Origin: Agromyces sp. ISL-38
GTDB taxonomy: Bacteria; Actinomycetota; Actinomycetes; Actinomycetales; Microbacteriaceae
Assembly (NCBI RefSeq): GCF_018613935.1
Contig: NZ_JAGGPF010000002.1
Location: 1-64,000 of the forward strand
Direction of reading: 5' to 3'
DNA length: 64,000 bases
How positions within the stretch are numbered: position 1 is the stretch's first letter; each line of letters opens with the position of its first letter. The position numbers and the translations under genes were made by a program. Positions 9,942-17,793 of the stretch are shown here, one piece after another. The notes beneath the pieces were generated by a model, which saw nothing but the letters and a program-made list of their open reading frames with translations, was not told the DNA's origin and made no database searches.

Positions 9942-10856
9942 ATGAGACGACTTGCACCTGCAGCGGCCGCGGCCGCGCTCCTCGTTGCGCTCCTTGCCGG
10001 CTGCTCGGCGCAGGGACAGGGATCCCAATCAGGCGAACCCGCCGTCGACGACGCGCCGTCGGGCGAAGTGGCGCCCGCGCCGGAGTCCAAAGACGGCGTC
10101 GCCACGTCCGAGTTCGACGCCCAGGCGACCGACCGCAGCGTCATCACCACCGGCAACGTGGCGATCACGGTCGACGAGCCGGTCGAGTCCGCCGAGGAGG
10201 CGGCCGACCTCGTCGAGCAGGCGGGCGGACGGGTCGACAGTCGCACCGAGACGCCCGGCACCGACACCCAGCCGGCGAGCGCCTCGCTCGTCCTGCGCGT
10301 GCCCTCCGACAAGCTCGAAGCCGTGCTCGACGACCTGCGCGAGCTCGGCAGGGTGAACTCGGTGTCGCTCAATGCATCGGATGTCACACAGCAGCGTCAA
10401 GACCTCGATGCACGCATCGAGGCGCTCTCAGCGTCGACCTCGCGACTGCGCCAGCTCCTGGCGGAGGCCACGTCGATCGCCGATCTCATCGCGATCGAGT
10501 CGGAGCTCACGACGCGCCAGTCCGAGCTCGACAGCCTGACGCAGCAGCGCGACTGGCTCGTCGACCAGGTGGACTACTCGACGATCTCGCTCGAGCTCGT
10601 GACAGAGGAGGTCGCACCCGATCCCGCGCCCGACGACTTCTGGAGCGGGGTCATCGCGGGGTGGACCGCCCTCGTCGCCTTCCTCTCGTGGCTCGGCGTC
10701 GCGATCGGCGTGATGCTGCCGTGGCTGCTCGCACTGCTCATCGTGGCGGCCATCGTCGTCATCGTGATGATCGCCTCCACACGCCGCCGGCGCGGTTCGA
10801 GCCGCCACCCGGAGGCGCCCGCGCCTCCCTCGGCGGGCGACACCCTCGGGGCGTAG
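9942..10856 (+). CDS. DUF4349-domain lipoprotein (304 aa)
   Basis: Membrane-anchored extracytoplasmic protein of unknown function. The N-terminus MRRLAPAAAAAALLVALLAGC ends in a clear lipobox (LAGC, Cys at residue 21), then a low-complexity acidic linker. The DUF4349 region follows: a conserved first strand (RSVITTGNVAITVDEPVESA), a coiled-coil with QQRQDLDARIEALSAST, and a C-terminal transmembrane helix near residues 235-275 ending in basic residues. Signal-anchor, coiled coil and C-terminal TM are the normal family architecture. It is the first gene of a plus-strand series, with a leaderless-type promoter. Confidence 0.8.
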   Translation: MRRLAPAAAAAALLVALLAGCSAQGQGSQSGEPAVDDAPSGEVAPAPESKDGVATSEFDAQATDRSVITTGNVAITVDEPVESAEEAADLVEQAGGRVDSRTETPGTDTQPASASLVLRVPSDKLEAVLDDLRELGRVNSVSLNASDVTQQRQDLDARIEALSASTSRLRQLLAEATSIADLIAIESELTTRQSELDSLTQQRDWLVDQVDYSTISLELVTEEVAPDPAPDDFWSGVIAGWTALVAFLSWLGVAIGVMLPWLLALLIVAAIVVIVMIASTRRRRGSSRHPEAPAPPSAGDTLGA

Positions 10857-10859
10857 TCT
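10854..10859 (+). promoter_or_regulatory. -10 element of a leaderless start (TAGTCT)
   Basis: TAGTCT, 6 nt, then GTG at 10866. It overlaps the stop of the preceding lipoprotein gene, so the dehydrogenase can be transcribed independently. Confidence 0.5.
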
Positions 10860-10865
10860 GGCGAG

Positions 10866-12029
10866 GTGAGCGCGACCCCCGAGACCCTGCTGCACGACGA
10901 CCTGCTCGAGGGCATCCGCGAGCGCGCGGCGGGCTACGACCGTGAGAATGCCTTCTTCACCGAAGACCTCGCCGAGCTCCGCGAGGCGGGCTACCTCACC
11001 GCCCTCGTGCCGGTCGAGCACGGCGGCCTCGGGTGGAGCCTCGCCGATGCGGTGCGAGCGCAGATGCGGCTCGCCGGCGCTGCGCCTGCCACCGCCCTCG
11101 CGGTCAACATGCACCTCGTGTGGACGGGGGTCGCGAAGGTGCTTCGCGATCGCGGCGACGACACCCTCGACTTCCTGTCGCGCGAGGCTGGACGCGGCGA
11201 GGTCTTCGGCTTCGGCATCAGCGAGGCCGGCAACGACCTCATGCTCTTCGGCTCGCGCACGACGGCCGAGCCGCAGGCCGACGGCGGCTATCGGTACTCG
11301 GGGCGCAAGATCTTCACCTCGCTCTCGCCCGCGTGGACCCGGCTCGGCACGATGGGGCTCGACTCCACCTCGGCCGACGCGCCGAAGATCGTCTACGGGT
11401 TCATCAACCGCGACGACCCCGACGTGCGCATCCTCGACGACTGGGACACGATGGGAATGCGCGCGAGCCAGAGCCGCACGACCGTGCTCGACGGCGCGTT
11501 CGCGCCATCCGATCGCATCGTGCGCCGACTCGACCCCGGCCCGAACGCCGACCCGCTCGTCTTCGGCATCTTCGCGAGCTTCGAGCTGCTGCTCGCCGCG
11601 GTCTACGCGGGCATCGGCGCGAGGGCGCTCGACCTCGCTGTCGACTCGGCGCACCGGCGCACGTCGATGAAATACGACGGCAGGCCGCTCTCGCAGGATC
11701 CCGACATCCGCTGGCGCATCGCGGATGCCGCAATCGCCCAGGACGCGATCGAACCGCAGCTCCTCCAGCTCGCCCGCGACCTCGACGAGCTCGTCGACCA
11801 CGGCCCCCTGTGGTTCGCGAAGCTCGTCGGCGTCAAGGTGCGTGCGACCGAGACGGCCAAGCACGTCGTCGACCAGGCGGTGCGCGCCTCGGGCGGATCG
11901 ACGTACTTCGCGGGCTCCGAACTCGGCCGGCTCTACCGCGACGTGCTCGCCGGCGTCTTCCACCCCTCCGACGACGAGTCGGCGCACTCCACCGTGGCGA
12001 ACGCATGGCTCGGACCGGTCGACGGCTGA
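10866..12029 (+). CDS. Acyl-CoA dehydrogenase family protein (387 aa)
   Basis: FAD-dependent acyl-CoA dehydrogenase-like flavoprotein with the usual three parts: N-terminal helical domain, central beta domain (FGFGISEAGNDLMLFGSRTTA, then GRKIFTSLSPAWTRLG) and C-terminal four-helix domain ending in QAVRASGGSTYF and LYRDVLAG. The length of 387 aa is normal. Start is GTG at 10866 (SATPETLLHDDLLEGI). The central region lacks the strictly typical TEP(x)AGSD string, so the substrate may not be a classic straight-chain acyl-CoA; desulphurisation or nitroalkane-oxidase-like relatives are possible. There is no beta-oxidation partner beside it. Confidence 0.8.
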   Translation: MSATPETLLHDDLLEGIRERAAGYDRENAFFTEDLAELREAGYLTALVPVEHGGLGWSLADAVRAQMRLAGAAPATALAVNMHLVWTGVAKVLRDRGDDTLDFLSREAGRGEVFGFGISEAGNDLMLFGSRTTAEPQADGGYRYSGRKIFTSLSPAWTRLGTMGLDSTSADAPKIVYGFINRDDPDVRILDDWDTMGMRASQSRTTVLDGAFAPSDRIVRRLDPGPNADPLVFGIFASFELLLAAVYAGIGARALDLAVDSAHRRTSMKYDGRPLSQDPDIRWRIADAAIAQDAIEPQLLQLARDLDELVDHGPLWFAKLVGVKVRATETAKHVVDQAVRASGGSTYFAGSELGRLYRDVLAGVFHPSDDESAHSTVANAWLGPVDG

Positions 12030-12102
12030 CCCTGCCGTGTTCGGAGGCCGGCCACTAGGCTGGTGGCCGCGGCACGCGTCGCATCAGCACTTGGAGGTCG
12101 TT

Positions 12103-12279
12103 GTGAACGTCGTCGCATTCTTCATCGCCATGGGGCTGTTCGTCTTCGGCATGTGGCTGATGGGAACGGCACCCGAGCTGCCCGGCATCCAGGCGATCGC
12201 GTTCTTCGCGGGCATCATGTGCGTCACGCTTGCAGTGGCGATCCCTGCGACCATCCTCGGGCGCGGCGACGGCGTCTGA
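12103..12279 (+). CDS. Small two-helix membrane protein (58 aa)
   Basis: Start is GTG at 12103 with GGAGG at 12093-12097, spacing 5. The protein NVVAFFIAMGLFVFGMWLMG, then a short polar turn (TAPELPGIQ), then AIAFFAGIMCVTLAVAIPAT, predicts two transmembrane helices with a short loop and a short cytosolic tail. Small proteins of this layout are common and uncharacterised in Microbacteriaceae. The next gene starts 8 bp after the stop, so they are probably co-transcribed. Function unknown. Confidence 0.75.
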   Translation: MNVVAFFIAMGLFVFGMWLMGTAPELPGIQAIAFFAGIMCVTLAVAIPATILGRGDGV

Positions 12280-12286
12280 TCGCTCG

Positions 12287-13171
12287 ATGACGTTGCCCAC
12301 GCGTGACACGCGCGTCACGTATCCCGATGGCGCCGTCGAGGCGCGAGCCCGGGTGCTGCACGTCGCACCCGCGGGCGAAGGGCGAGTCGCCGTGGTGACC
12401 GACGTCACGAGCTTCCACCCGGTCGATGCCGCGTGGCCCGACCAGCCCGCCGACACCGGGGTCATCCGCTCGGGCGGCACGGCCTTGCCGGTTCTCGATG
12501 CCGTGGTCGCCGCGAGCGACGGCACCGAATTGTTCCTCGGAATCGACATCCCGGTGCGCAAAGGCACCGAGGGCTGGGCGTTCGTCGTCGCCCACCTCCT
12601 CGACGAAGGCGCTGCCATTGCCGAGGGCGATGAGGTCGGCATCGAAGCGGATGCCATGGTGCGTCGCTCGCTCTCGATCGGGCACACGGCCTGCCACGTC
12701 GCCTCGCTCGCCCTCAACAGCGCCCTCGCCCCTCGCTGGTCGAAGCCCGCCCGCACCGACGCGCTCGGCAACCCCGACTTCGACGGCATCGCGATCGACA
12801 CGAGCCGCATCCAGCCGAACGGATCCGTCGACCGCTACCGGGTGAACAAGTCCGTGCGACGCGCCGGATTCGACGCGTCGGGTCTCGATGCGGCGCTCGA
12901 CGAGCTCGCGGCATCCGTCGAGGCGACGCTCGCCGAGTGGGCCGAATCGGGCGCCGCCGTGCGCGTCGAACGCGACGCTTCGGGCGACGGCCTCACCGAC
13001 CGCCGCTCGTGGGTGTGCGAGCTCCCCGGCGGCACGGCGCGCATCCCATGCGGGGGCACGCACGCCGGCTCACTCGCCGAACTCGGCGAGCTGCAGGTCT
13101 CGTTCGAGCTCTCCGACGACCGGGGCACGCCGGTGCTCGAGATGCGCACGAGCGCCACGGCGGATCGCTGA
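12287..13171 (+). CDS. AlaX-like alanyl-tRNA editing hydrolase (294 aa)
   Basis: Stand-alone homologue of the alanyl-tRNA synthetase editing domain, predicted to hydrolyse mischarged Ser- or Gly-tRNA(Ala) using a bound zinc. The metal site is intact: HxxxH in GHTACH (His133, His137) and C-x3-H in CGGTH (Cys255, His259). The N-terminal beta-barrel part (VTYPDGAVEARARVLHV) is that of the second AlaX group. I chose the ATG at 12287 because the first conserved strand begins right after it. It lies 8 bp after the small membrane protein. A function as a general metal-dependent hydrolase cannot be excluded. Confidence 0.8.
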   Translation: MTLPTRDTRVTYPDGAVEARARVLHVAPAGEGRVAVVTDVTSFHPVDAAWPDQPADTGVIRSGGTALPVLDAVVAASDGTELFLGIDIPVRKGTEGWAFVVAHLLDEGAAIAEGDEVGIEADAMVRRSLSIGHTACHVASLALNSALAPRWSKPARTDALGNPDFDGIAIDTSRIQPNGSVDRYRVNKSVRRAGFDASGLDAALDELAASVEATLAEWAESGAAVRVERDASGDGLTDRRSWVCELPGGTARIPCGGTHAGSLAELGELQVSFELSDDRGTPVLEMRTSATADR

Positions 13172-13203
13172 GCGCGCTCGGCGTCGCACCTTCGCAACGC
13201 TGG

Positions 13204-13209
13204 TAGTTT
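13204..13209 (+). promoter_or_regulatory. -10 element of a leaderless start (TAGTTT)
   Basis: TAGTTT, 6 nt, then GTG at 13216 with no Shine-Dalgarno in the 30 bp upstream. It would drive the antiporter pair. Confidence 0.55.
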
Positions 13210-13215
13210 GGATTC

Positions 13216-13710
13216 GTGGGTATTCACATCGAGAAGGTCGATCTGCCCGGGATCGGTGTTCGCCACGATCTCGTCACCGAACGCGGACGTCGCATCAGCG
13301 TGGTCTCGCATCGCGACGGCGAGCGCGACCTCGGCATCTTCGACGTCGACGATCCCGACGCCTGCCGCGACTCCATCCCCCTGAACGACGATGAGGCCGC
13401 GGCCCTCGCCGACGTGCTCGGCGCGTCCGTCATGCTGAGCCGTCTCACGAGCCTCAGCGATGAGACTGCGGGCCTCTACACCGAGCAGATCGCACTGCCG
13501 ACCGACTCGCCGTACCTCAATCGCACCCTCGGCGCGACGAAGGCGCGCACGAGGACCCACGCATCGATCGTCGCCATCGTGCGCGACGGCGCCATCATCC
13601 CCTCCCCCACGCCGGCAGAGCCGCTGCGCGCGGGCGACGTCATCGTTGGCGTCGGGACCCGTGAAGGACTCGACGGAGTAGCGCGACTGCTCTCCAACGG
13701 CCCAGGCTGA
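13216..13710 (+). CDS. khtT: K+/H+ antiporter regulatory subunit, KhtT type (164 aa)
   Basis: Cytosolic regulatory subunit of a CPA2 cation/proton antiporter. The N-terminal half is the KhtT-specific part (IEKVDLPGIGVRHDLVTERG), with a connecting helix rich in Asp/Glu. The C-terminal 75 residues form a TrkA-C (RCK-C) domain (SPYLNRTLGATKAR ... PLRAGDVIVGVGTREGL), which binds nucleotide ligands such as c-di-AMP in related proteins. GTG start with a leaderless promoter. The antiporter channel gene follows after 10 bp, the standard KhtT-KhtU order. Confidence 0.85.
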   Translation: MGIHIEKVDLPGIGVRHDLVTERGRRISVVSHRDGERDLGIFDVDDPDACRDSIPLNDDEAAALADVLGASVMLSRLTSLSDETAGLYTEQIALPTDSPYLNRTLGATKARTRTHASIVAIVRDGAIIPSPTPAEPLRAGDVIVGVGTREGLDGVARLLSNGPG

Positions 13711-13720
13711 GGCGGCGGTC

Positions 13721-14902
13721 ATGCACGAGACCACGCTGCTCCTCATCGAAGTCGGCGCGCTGCTCCTCGGCATGAGCATTCTCGGACGAGTCGCCGTGCT
13801 CACGGGCATCTCGCCGATCCCGTTCTACCTCGTGCTCGGTCTCGCCTTCGGCGACGGAGGCTTCGTGCCGCTCGCCGCGAGCGGGGAGTTCTTCCAGACG
13901 GGTTCCGAGATCGGCGTCATCCTGCTGCTCGTGCTGCTCGGTCTCGAGTACACGGCTCCCGAGCTCGTCGGGAGCCTTCGTTCGGCCCGCAGCGCCGGGC
14001 TCGTCGACTTCGCCCTGAATGCGCTCCCGGGAGCGGCGTTCGCGTTCCTGCTCGGATGGGGGCCGGTCGCCGCGGTCGCGCTCGCGGGCGTGACGTGGGT
14101 CTCGTCGTCGGGGGTCATCGCCAAGCTCCTCCGCGATCTCGGCCGCCTCTCCAACCGCGAGACGCCGGCGATCCTCGCGGTGCTCGTGATCGAAGACCTC
14201 GCGATGGCCTTCTACCTGCCGGTGCTCTCCGCGATCGTCGTGGGGGTGAGCCTCCTGCAGGGAGCGGTCTCGGTCGCGATCGCCGTCGGCGTGGTGACGC
14301 TCATCCTCTACATCGCACTCCGGCACGGGCACATCGTGTCGCGCGCCTTCCCGGCCGATGAGCATGAACCGCTCCTGCTCGGGGTGCTGGGGCTCACCAT
14401 GCTCGTGGCCGGCATCGCCGCCGAGGTGAATGTCTCGGCGGCGGTCGGTGCCTTCCTCGTCGGCATCGCCCTGTCGGGCCGGGTGGCGACGAATGCGAGC
14501 CAGGTGCTGACCCCGTTGCGCGACCTCTTCGCCGCCATCTTCTTCGTCTTCTTCGGGCTCACGACCGACTCGACCGAGCTGATCTCCATGCTCCTGCCCG
14601 CCCTCGCCCTCGCGGCCGTGACGATCGTGACCAAGCTCATCACGGGGGCATACGCCGCCCGCAAGGCAGGGGTCGGCACGCTCGGCCAATGGCGCGCCGG
14701 CTTGTCGCTCACCCCGCGCGGCGAGTTCTCGATCGTGATCGCCGGACTCGCGGTCGGCGCCGGCGTCGCGCCCGCCCTCGCCCCGCTCGCCGCGGGCTAC
14801 GTGCTCATCACGATCATCGCGGGCACGTTCCTTGCGCGCATGCCCGATGCCGCATGGTTTCGCGCCGCAGTGCTGCGGCGCCGGGCTCGCGCGACGGCCT
14901 GA
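13721..14902 (+). CDS. khtU: CPA2 cation:proton antiporter, KhtU/KefB type (393 aa)
   Basis: Integral membrane antiporter (Na_H_Exchanger fold) exchanging K+ (or Na+/NH4+) for protons. There are about 12 hydrophobic segments, with conserved LLFLLGLEYT-like (LLLVLLGLEYTAPEL), TWVSSSGVIAKLL and LTPRGEFSIVI regions; the last is the family signature near the C-terminus. No TrkA-N domain is fused, which fits the separate KhtT partner just upstream. ATG at 13721 preceded by GGCGG. Likely roles are pH and K+ homeostasis. Confidence 0.88.
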   Translation: MHETTLLLIEVGALLLGMSILGRVAVLTGISPIPFYLVLGLAFGDGGFVPLAASGEFFQTGSEIGVILLLVLLGLEYTAPELVGSLRSARSAGLVDFALNALPGAAFAFLLGWGPVAAVALAGVTWVSSSGVIAKLLRDLGRLSNRETPAILAVLVIEDLAMAFYLPVLSAIVVGVSLLQGAVSVAIAVGVVTLILYIALRHGHIVSRAFPADEHEPLLLGVLGLTMLVAGIAAEVNVSAAVGAFLVGIALSGRVATNASQVLTPLRDLFAAIFFVFFGLTTDSTELISMLLPALALAAVTIVTKLITGAYAARKAGVGTLGQWRAGLSLTPRGEFSIVIAGLAVGAGVAPALAPLAAGYVLITIIAGTFLARMPDAAWFRAAVLRRRARATA

Positions 14903-14980
14903 TCGGGTCGCGTACCGAGGCGGCCCGGCCACTGGGTCGGGCCTCCTGTGATTGTTCGGGCGACGCCGGCAGGAGGCGGG

Positions 14981-16114
14981 CTACTCGGCGGGATGCTCGG
15001 CTGCGGCCGCGGCATCCGCTCGATCGCCTCGTGCGACCGCATCGAGCTCGTCATCGGCGGCGTCGGCCACTGCGAGCAGCTCGCGCACCCGTGGCACGAC
15101 CTCGCTCGCATAGCGCTCGATGCTTCCCATCATGGCCTCGTGGGGCAGCGTGCCGTTCGAGTACTTGAGGTCGAAGCGGCTCGCGCCGATCGCACGCATC
15201 GCCGCCGCGATCTTCTGCGCCACCGTCTCGGGTGAACCCGCGTACAGGGCTCCGTTCGACCCGGCCTCGGCTTCGAAGTGCTCGCGAGTGACGGCACCCC
15301 AACCGCGCTCGCGGCCGATGCGATCGATGATGACCTTGTAGTGCGGCCAGAGGGTGTCGAGCGCCTCGCGATCGGTGTCGGCGATGAAGCCCGGCGAGTG
15401 CACGGCGACCGGCTGGAGCGGATGACCGAACTGCTCGAGCGCGCGGCGGTAGAGATCGGCGAGCGGAGCGAACCGGGCAGGGCTGCCGCCGATGATCGCG
15501 AGCACGAGGGGCAGCCCGTAGTGCGCCGCGCGCACGACCGACTCGGGGCTGCCGCCGACGCCGATCCACGTGCGGAGGGTTCCGTGCTCCACGGGCGGGT
15601 AGATGCGCTGCCCGGTGAGCGGCGGACGCAGTTCTCCCGTCCACGTGACGGGCTCCTGGCTGAGCAGCTCCGAGAACAGGTTGAGCTTCTCCTCGAACAA
15701 CTCCTGGTACTGGTTGAGTGCGAAGCCGAAGAGCGGGAACGACTCGGTGAACGAACCGCGCCCGAGGATCACCTCTGCGCGGCCGCCCGAGAGCCCGTCG
15801 AGTGTCGCGAAGCGCTGGAAGACGCGCACGGGATCATCGGAGCTGAGCACCGTGACGGCCGAGCCGAGGTGGATGCGCTCGGTTCGGCCGGCAATCGCGC
15901 CGAGCACGACCTCGGGCGCCGAGACTGCGAAGTCCTCGCGGTGGTGCTCGCCGATGCCGAAGAAGTCGATTCCGAGCCGGTCGGCGAGCACGGCCTCCTC
16001 GACGATGTTGCGGAGCACCTGCGCGTGCGGCAGGTGTGTCCCGGTCGGGCCTGCCGTCACGTCGCCGAACGTGTCGAGACCGAATTCGTAGTGCTGCGGC
16101 ATCCCCTGCTCCAT
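14981..16114 (-). CDS. LLM-class flavin-dependent oxidoreductase (bacterial luciferase-like)
   Basis: Flavin (FMN or F420)-dependent monooxygenase/reductase of the luciferase-like superfamily with a TIM-barrel fold. Visible motifs are GIGEHHREDFAVSAPEVVLG, DGLSGGRAEVILGRGSF, and the C-terminal GSPETVAQKI typical of the family. Start could be 16114 (MEQGM, GGAG 8 nt upstream) or 16102 (GGAG 6 nt upstream); conserved similarity starts at HYEFGLDTFGD. The divergent neighbour is an F420-reductase-like protein, so F420H2 may be its cofactor; this is an inference from context. Confidence 0.8.
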   Translation of the reverse strand: MEQGMPQHYEFGLDTFGDVTAGPTGTHLPHAQVLRNIVEEAVLADRLGIDFFGIGEHHREDFAVSAPEVVLGAIAGRTERIHLGSAVTVLSSDDPVRVFQRFATLDGLSGGRAEVILGRGSFTESFPLFGFALNQYQELFEEKLNLFSELLSQEPVTWTGELRPPLTGQRIYPPVEHGTLRTWIGVGGSPESVVRAAHYGLPLVLAIIGGSPARFAPLADLYRRALEQFGHPLQPVAVHSPGFIADTDREALDTLWPHYKVIIDRIGRERGWGAVTREHFEAEAGSNGALYAGSPETVAQKIAAAMRAIGASRFDLKYSNGTLPHEAMMGSIERYASEVVPRVRELLAVADAADDELDAVARGDRADAAAAAEHPAE

Positions 16115-16343
16115 CTCCGCGTCTCCATACGTACGCATGTTCAAGCGGAACCCATGCAAGGCAGAGACTATTCCCCGCAGGGCTCGGCGACCACCTTCCG
16201 CGCGCCGGCGACGTGCCACGGATGCCGCGGCCACCCCTTACGGGAATGCGGTCACCGCACCGCGCGTTCTCCATGTCAAAGCATCGATCGGGCGCGGAAA
16301 CGCATGGATCGGGGCAGACTCGAAGGGAAATGGAGTGCTCGAC

Positions 16344-16997
16344 GTGACGGACCGGCCGGTCATCGGCATCATCGGTGCGGGCAAGGTGGGAACCGCGCTC
16401 GCACGATTGTTCGTGGCATCCGGGCACCAGGTGCTCATCGCCGGCTCACCCCGCCAGACTGCGCTCGACCTGCTCGTCGGTGTCGTCGCCCCCGGCGCGG
16501 TCGTCGCGACGCCTCATGAGCTCGCCGCGCACGCCGACGTCATCATCGTCTCCGTGCCGTTCGGCAAAGCCGCCTCGGTGCCCTGGCATGAATTCGACGG
16601 CCGCATCGTGGTCGACGCCATGAACTACTGGCCGCCCGTCGACGGCAACATCGCGGAGGTCGACAACGACCCGCGCTCCACCAGCGAGCTGAACGCCGCG
16701 CGCAACCCCCGTGCTCGCGTCGTGAAGTCGTTCAACCACCTCGGCTACCACGAGATGGAGGACGACAGCCTGGCCCCCGGCGCACCGCTGCGCCGTGCAC
16801 TCGCCGTCGTCGGCGACGACGACGAGGCGCGCGCGGTGATCGCCCGCCTCATCGATGCGATCGGCTTCGACGCCGTCGACGGCGGGCCGCTCGCGAACGG
16901 CCGGGCGCTCGAACCCGGACACCCCGCCTTCGGGCGGGAGCTCTCGGCGACCGAGCTCATCGGCCTGCTGGCACCCGCCGCGCATCTCGCGGCCTGA
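16344..16997 (+). CDS. NADPH-dependent F420 reductase-like protein (217 aa)
   Basis: Rossmann-fold oxidoreductase of the F420:NADP+ oxidoreductase (Fno)/NADP_oxidored family. The N-terminus IGIIGAGKVGTALARLFVASG is the dinucleotide-binding GxGxxG motif, and ADVIIVSVPFG and VVDAMNYW are the next conserved blocks. The true start is probably the GTG at 16344 (TDRPVIGIIG), with GGAG at 16332-16335; longer N-terminal readings are low-complexity. It is divergent from the LLM-class oxidoreductase, and the 229 bp between them holds no feature I can name. It could supply F420H2, or act on another nicotinamide substrate. Confidence 0.7.
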   Translation: MTDRPVIGIIGAGKVGTALARLFVASGHQVLIAGSPRQTALDLLVGVVAPGAVVATPHELAAHADVIIVSVPFGKAASVPWHEFDGRIVVDAMNYWPPVDGNIAEVDNDPRSTSELNAARNPRARVVKSFNHLGYHEMEDDSLAPGAPLRRALAVVGDDDEARAVIARLIDAIGFDAVDGGPLANGRALEPGHPAFGRELSATELIGLLAPAAHLAA

Positions 16998-17049
16998 CGG
17001 CGGCGAGGCCGATCCGCCCGCACGCTTCCCCGCGATCGCGCCACGGTCG

Positions 17050-17055
17050 TACGCT
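17050..17055 (+). promoter_or_regulatory. -10 element of a leaderless start (TACGCT)
   Basis: TACGCT, 6 nt, then GTG at 17062; no Shine-Dalgarno. Confidence 0.5.
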
Positions 17056-17061
17056 GGGCCG

Positions 17062-17757
17062 GTGACGGATGCCGCAACGCTGATCGCAACGCTCGAGGCG
17101 ATGGCGAACGACGAAGAGCGTGACAAGTACGCTCGCTACTTCGCACCTGATCCCGACGCGCCGTTTCTCGGCGTTCGGATGGGTGCGGTGTTCGAACTCG
17201 CCAAGACGGCTCTCGACCTGCCCGTCTCCGAGCTCGAGGAGTTGCTCGAGCGACCCGCCCACGAGGTGCGTGCCCTGGCGTGCAGCATCATGGGCAAGGC
17301 GACCGCGCACGCGAAAGCAGTCGAGGAGCGACGCACCGAGCTCTTCGAGTTGTACCTGCGGAGGCACGACCGCATCGACCAGTGGGACCTCGTCGACCTC
17401 GCCGCGCGAGACGTCGTCGGCCGCTACCTGGTGAACCGCGACCGATCGCCGCTCCACCGCCTCGCGGCATCCGACTTCTGGCCCGAACGCCGCACCGCGC
17501 TCGTGGCGACCTTCGCATTCCTCAAGAAAGGCGAGCTCGACGACGCCTACACGCTCGCCGAGCTGCTCGCCGAGGATCCCGAGCCGTTCGTGCAGAAGGC
17601 GCTGGGATGGGTGCTCCGCGCGGTCGGCGACCTCGACGAGGCACGACTCACCTCGTACGTCGAACGTCACGCAGCGACGATGCCGCGGGTCGCCCTTCGT
17701 GCGGCCATCGAGCACTTCGCCAAAGACGAGCGGGCGCGAATCCTCGCGATCCGCTGA
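17062..17757 (+). CDS. DNA alkylation repair enzyme, AlkD-like (231 aa)
   Basis: All-helical HEAT-repeat-like DNA glycosylase that removes alkylated bases such as 3- and 7-methylpurines. Conserved blocks are the YFAPDPDAPFLGVRMG start of the first repeat, DQWDLVDLAARDVVG (the WD.VD motif with the catalytic Asp in AlkD enzymes) and FVQKALGWVLRAVG. Length is normal. The start is GTG at 17062 with a leaderless promoter; the frame is open further upstream but lies inside the preceding gene. Confidence 0.85.
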   Translation: MTDAATLIATLEAMANDEERDKYARYFAPDPDAPFLGVRMGAVFELAKTALDLPVSELEELLERPAHEVRALACSIMGKATAHAKAVEERRTELFELYLRRHDRIDQWDLVDLAARDVVGRYLVNRDRSPLHRLAASDFWPERRTALVATFAFLKKGELDDAYTLAELLAEDPEPFVQKALGWVLRAVGDLDEARLTSYVERHAATMPRVALRAAIEHFAKDERARILAIR

Positions 17758-17793
17758 GGCGCCGCGCCTCGCGGCATTCGCTCGACTGAACGA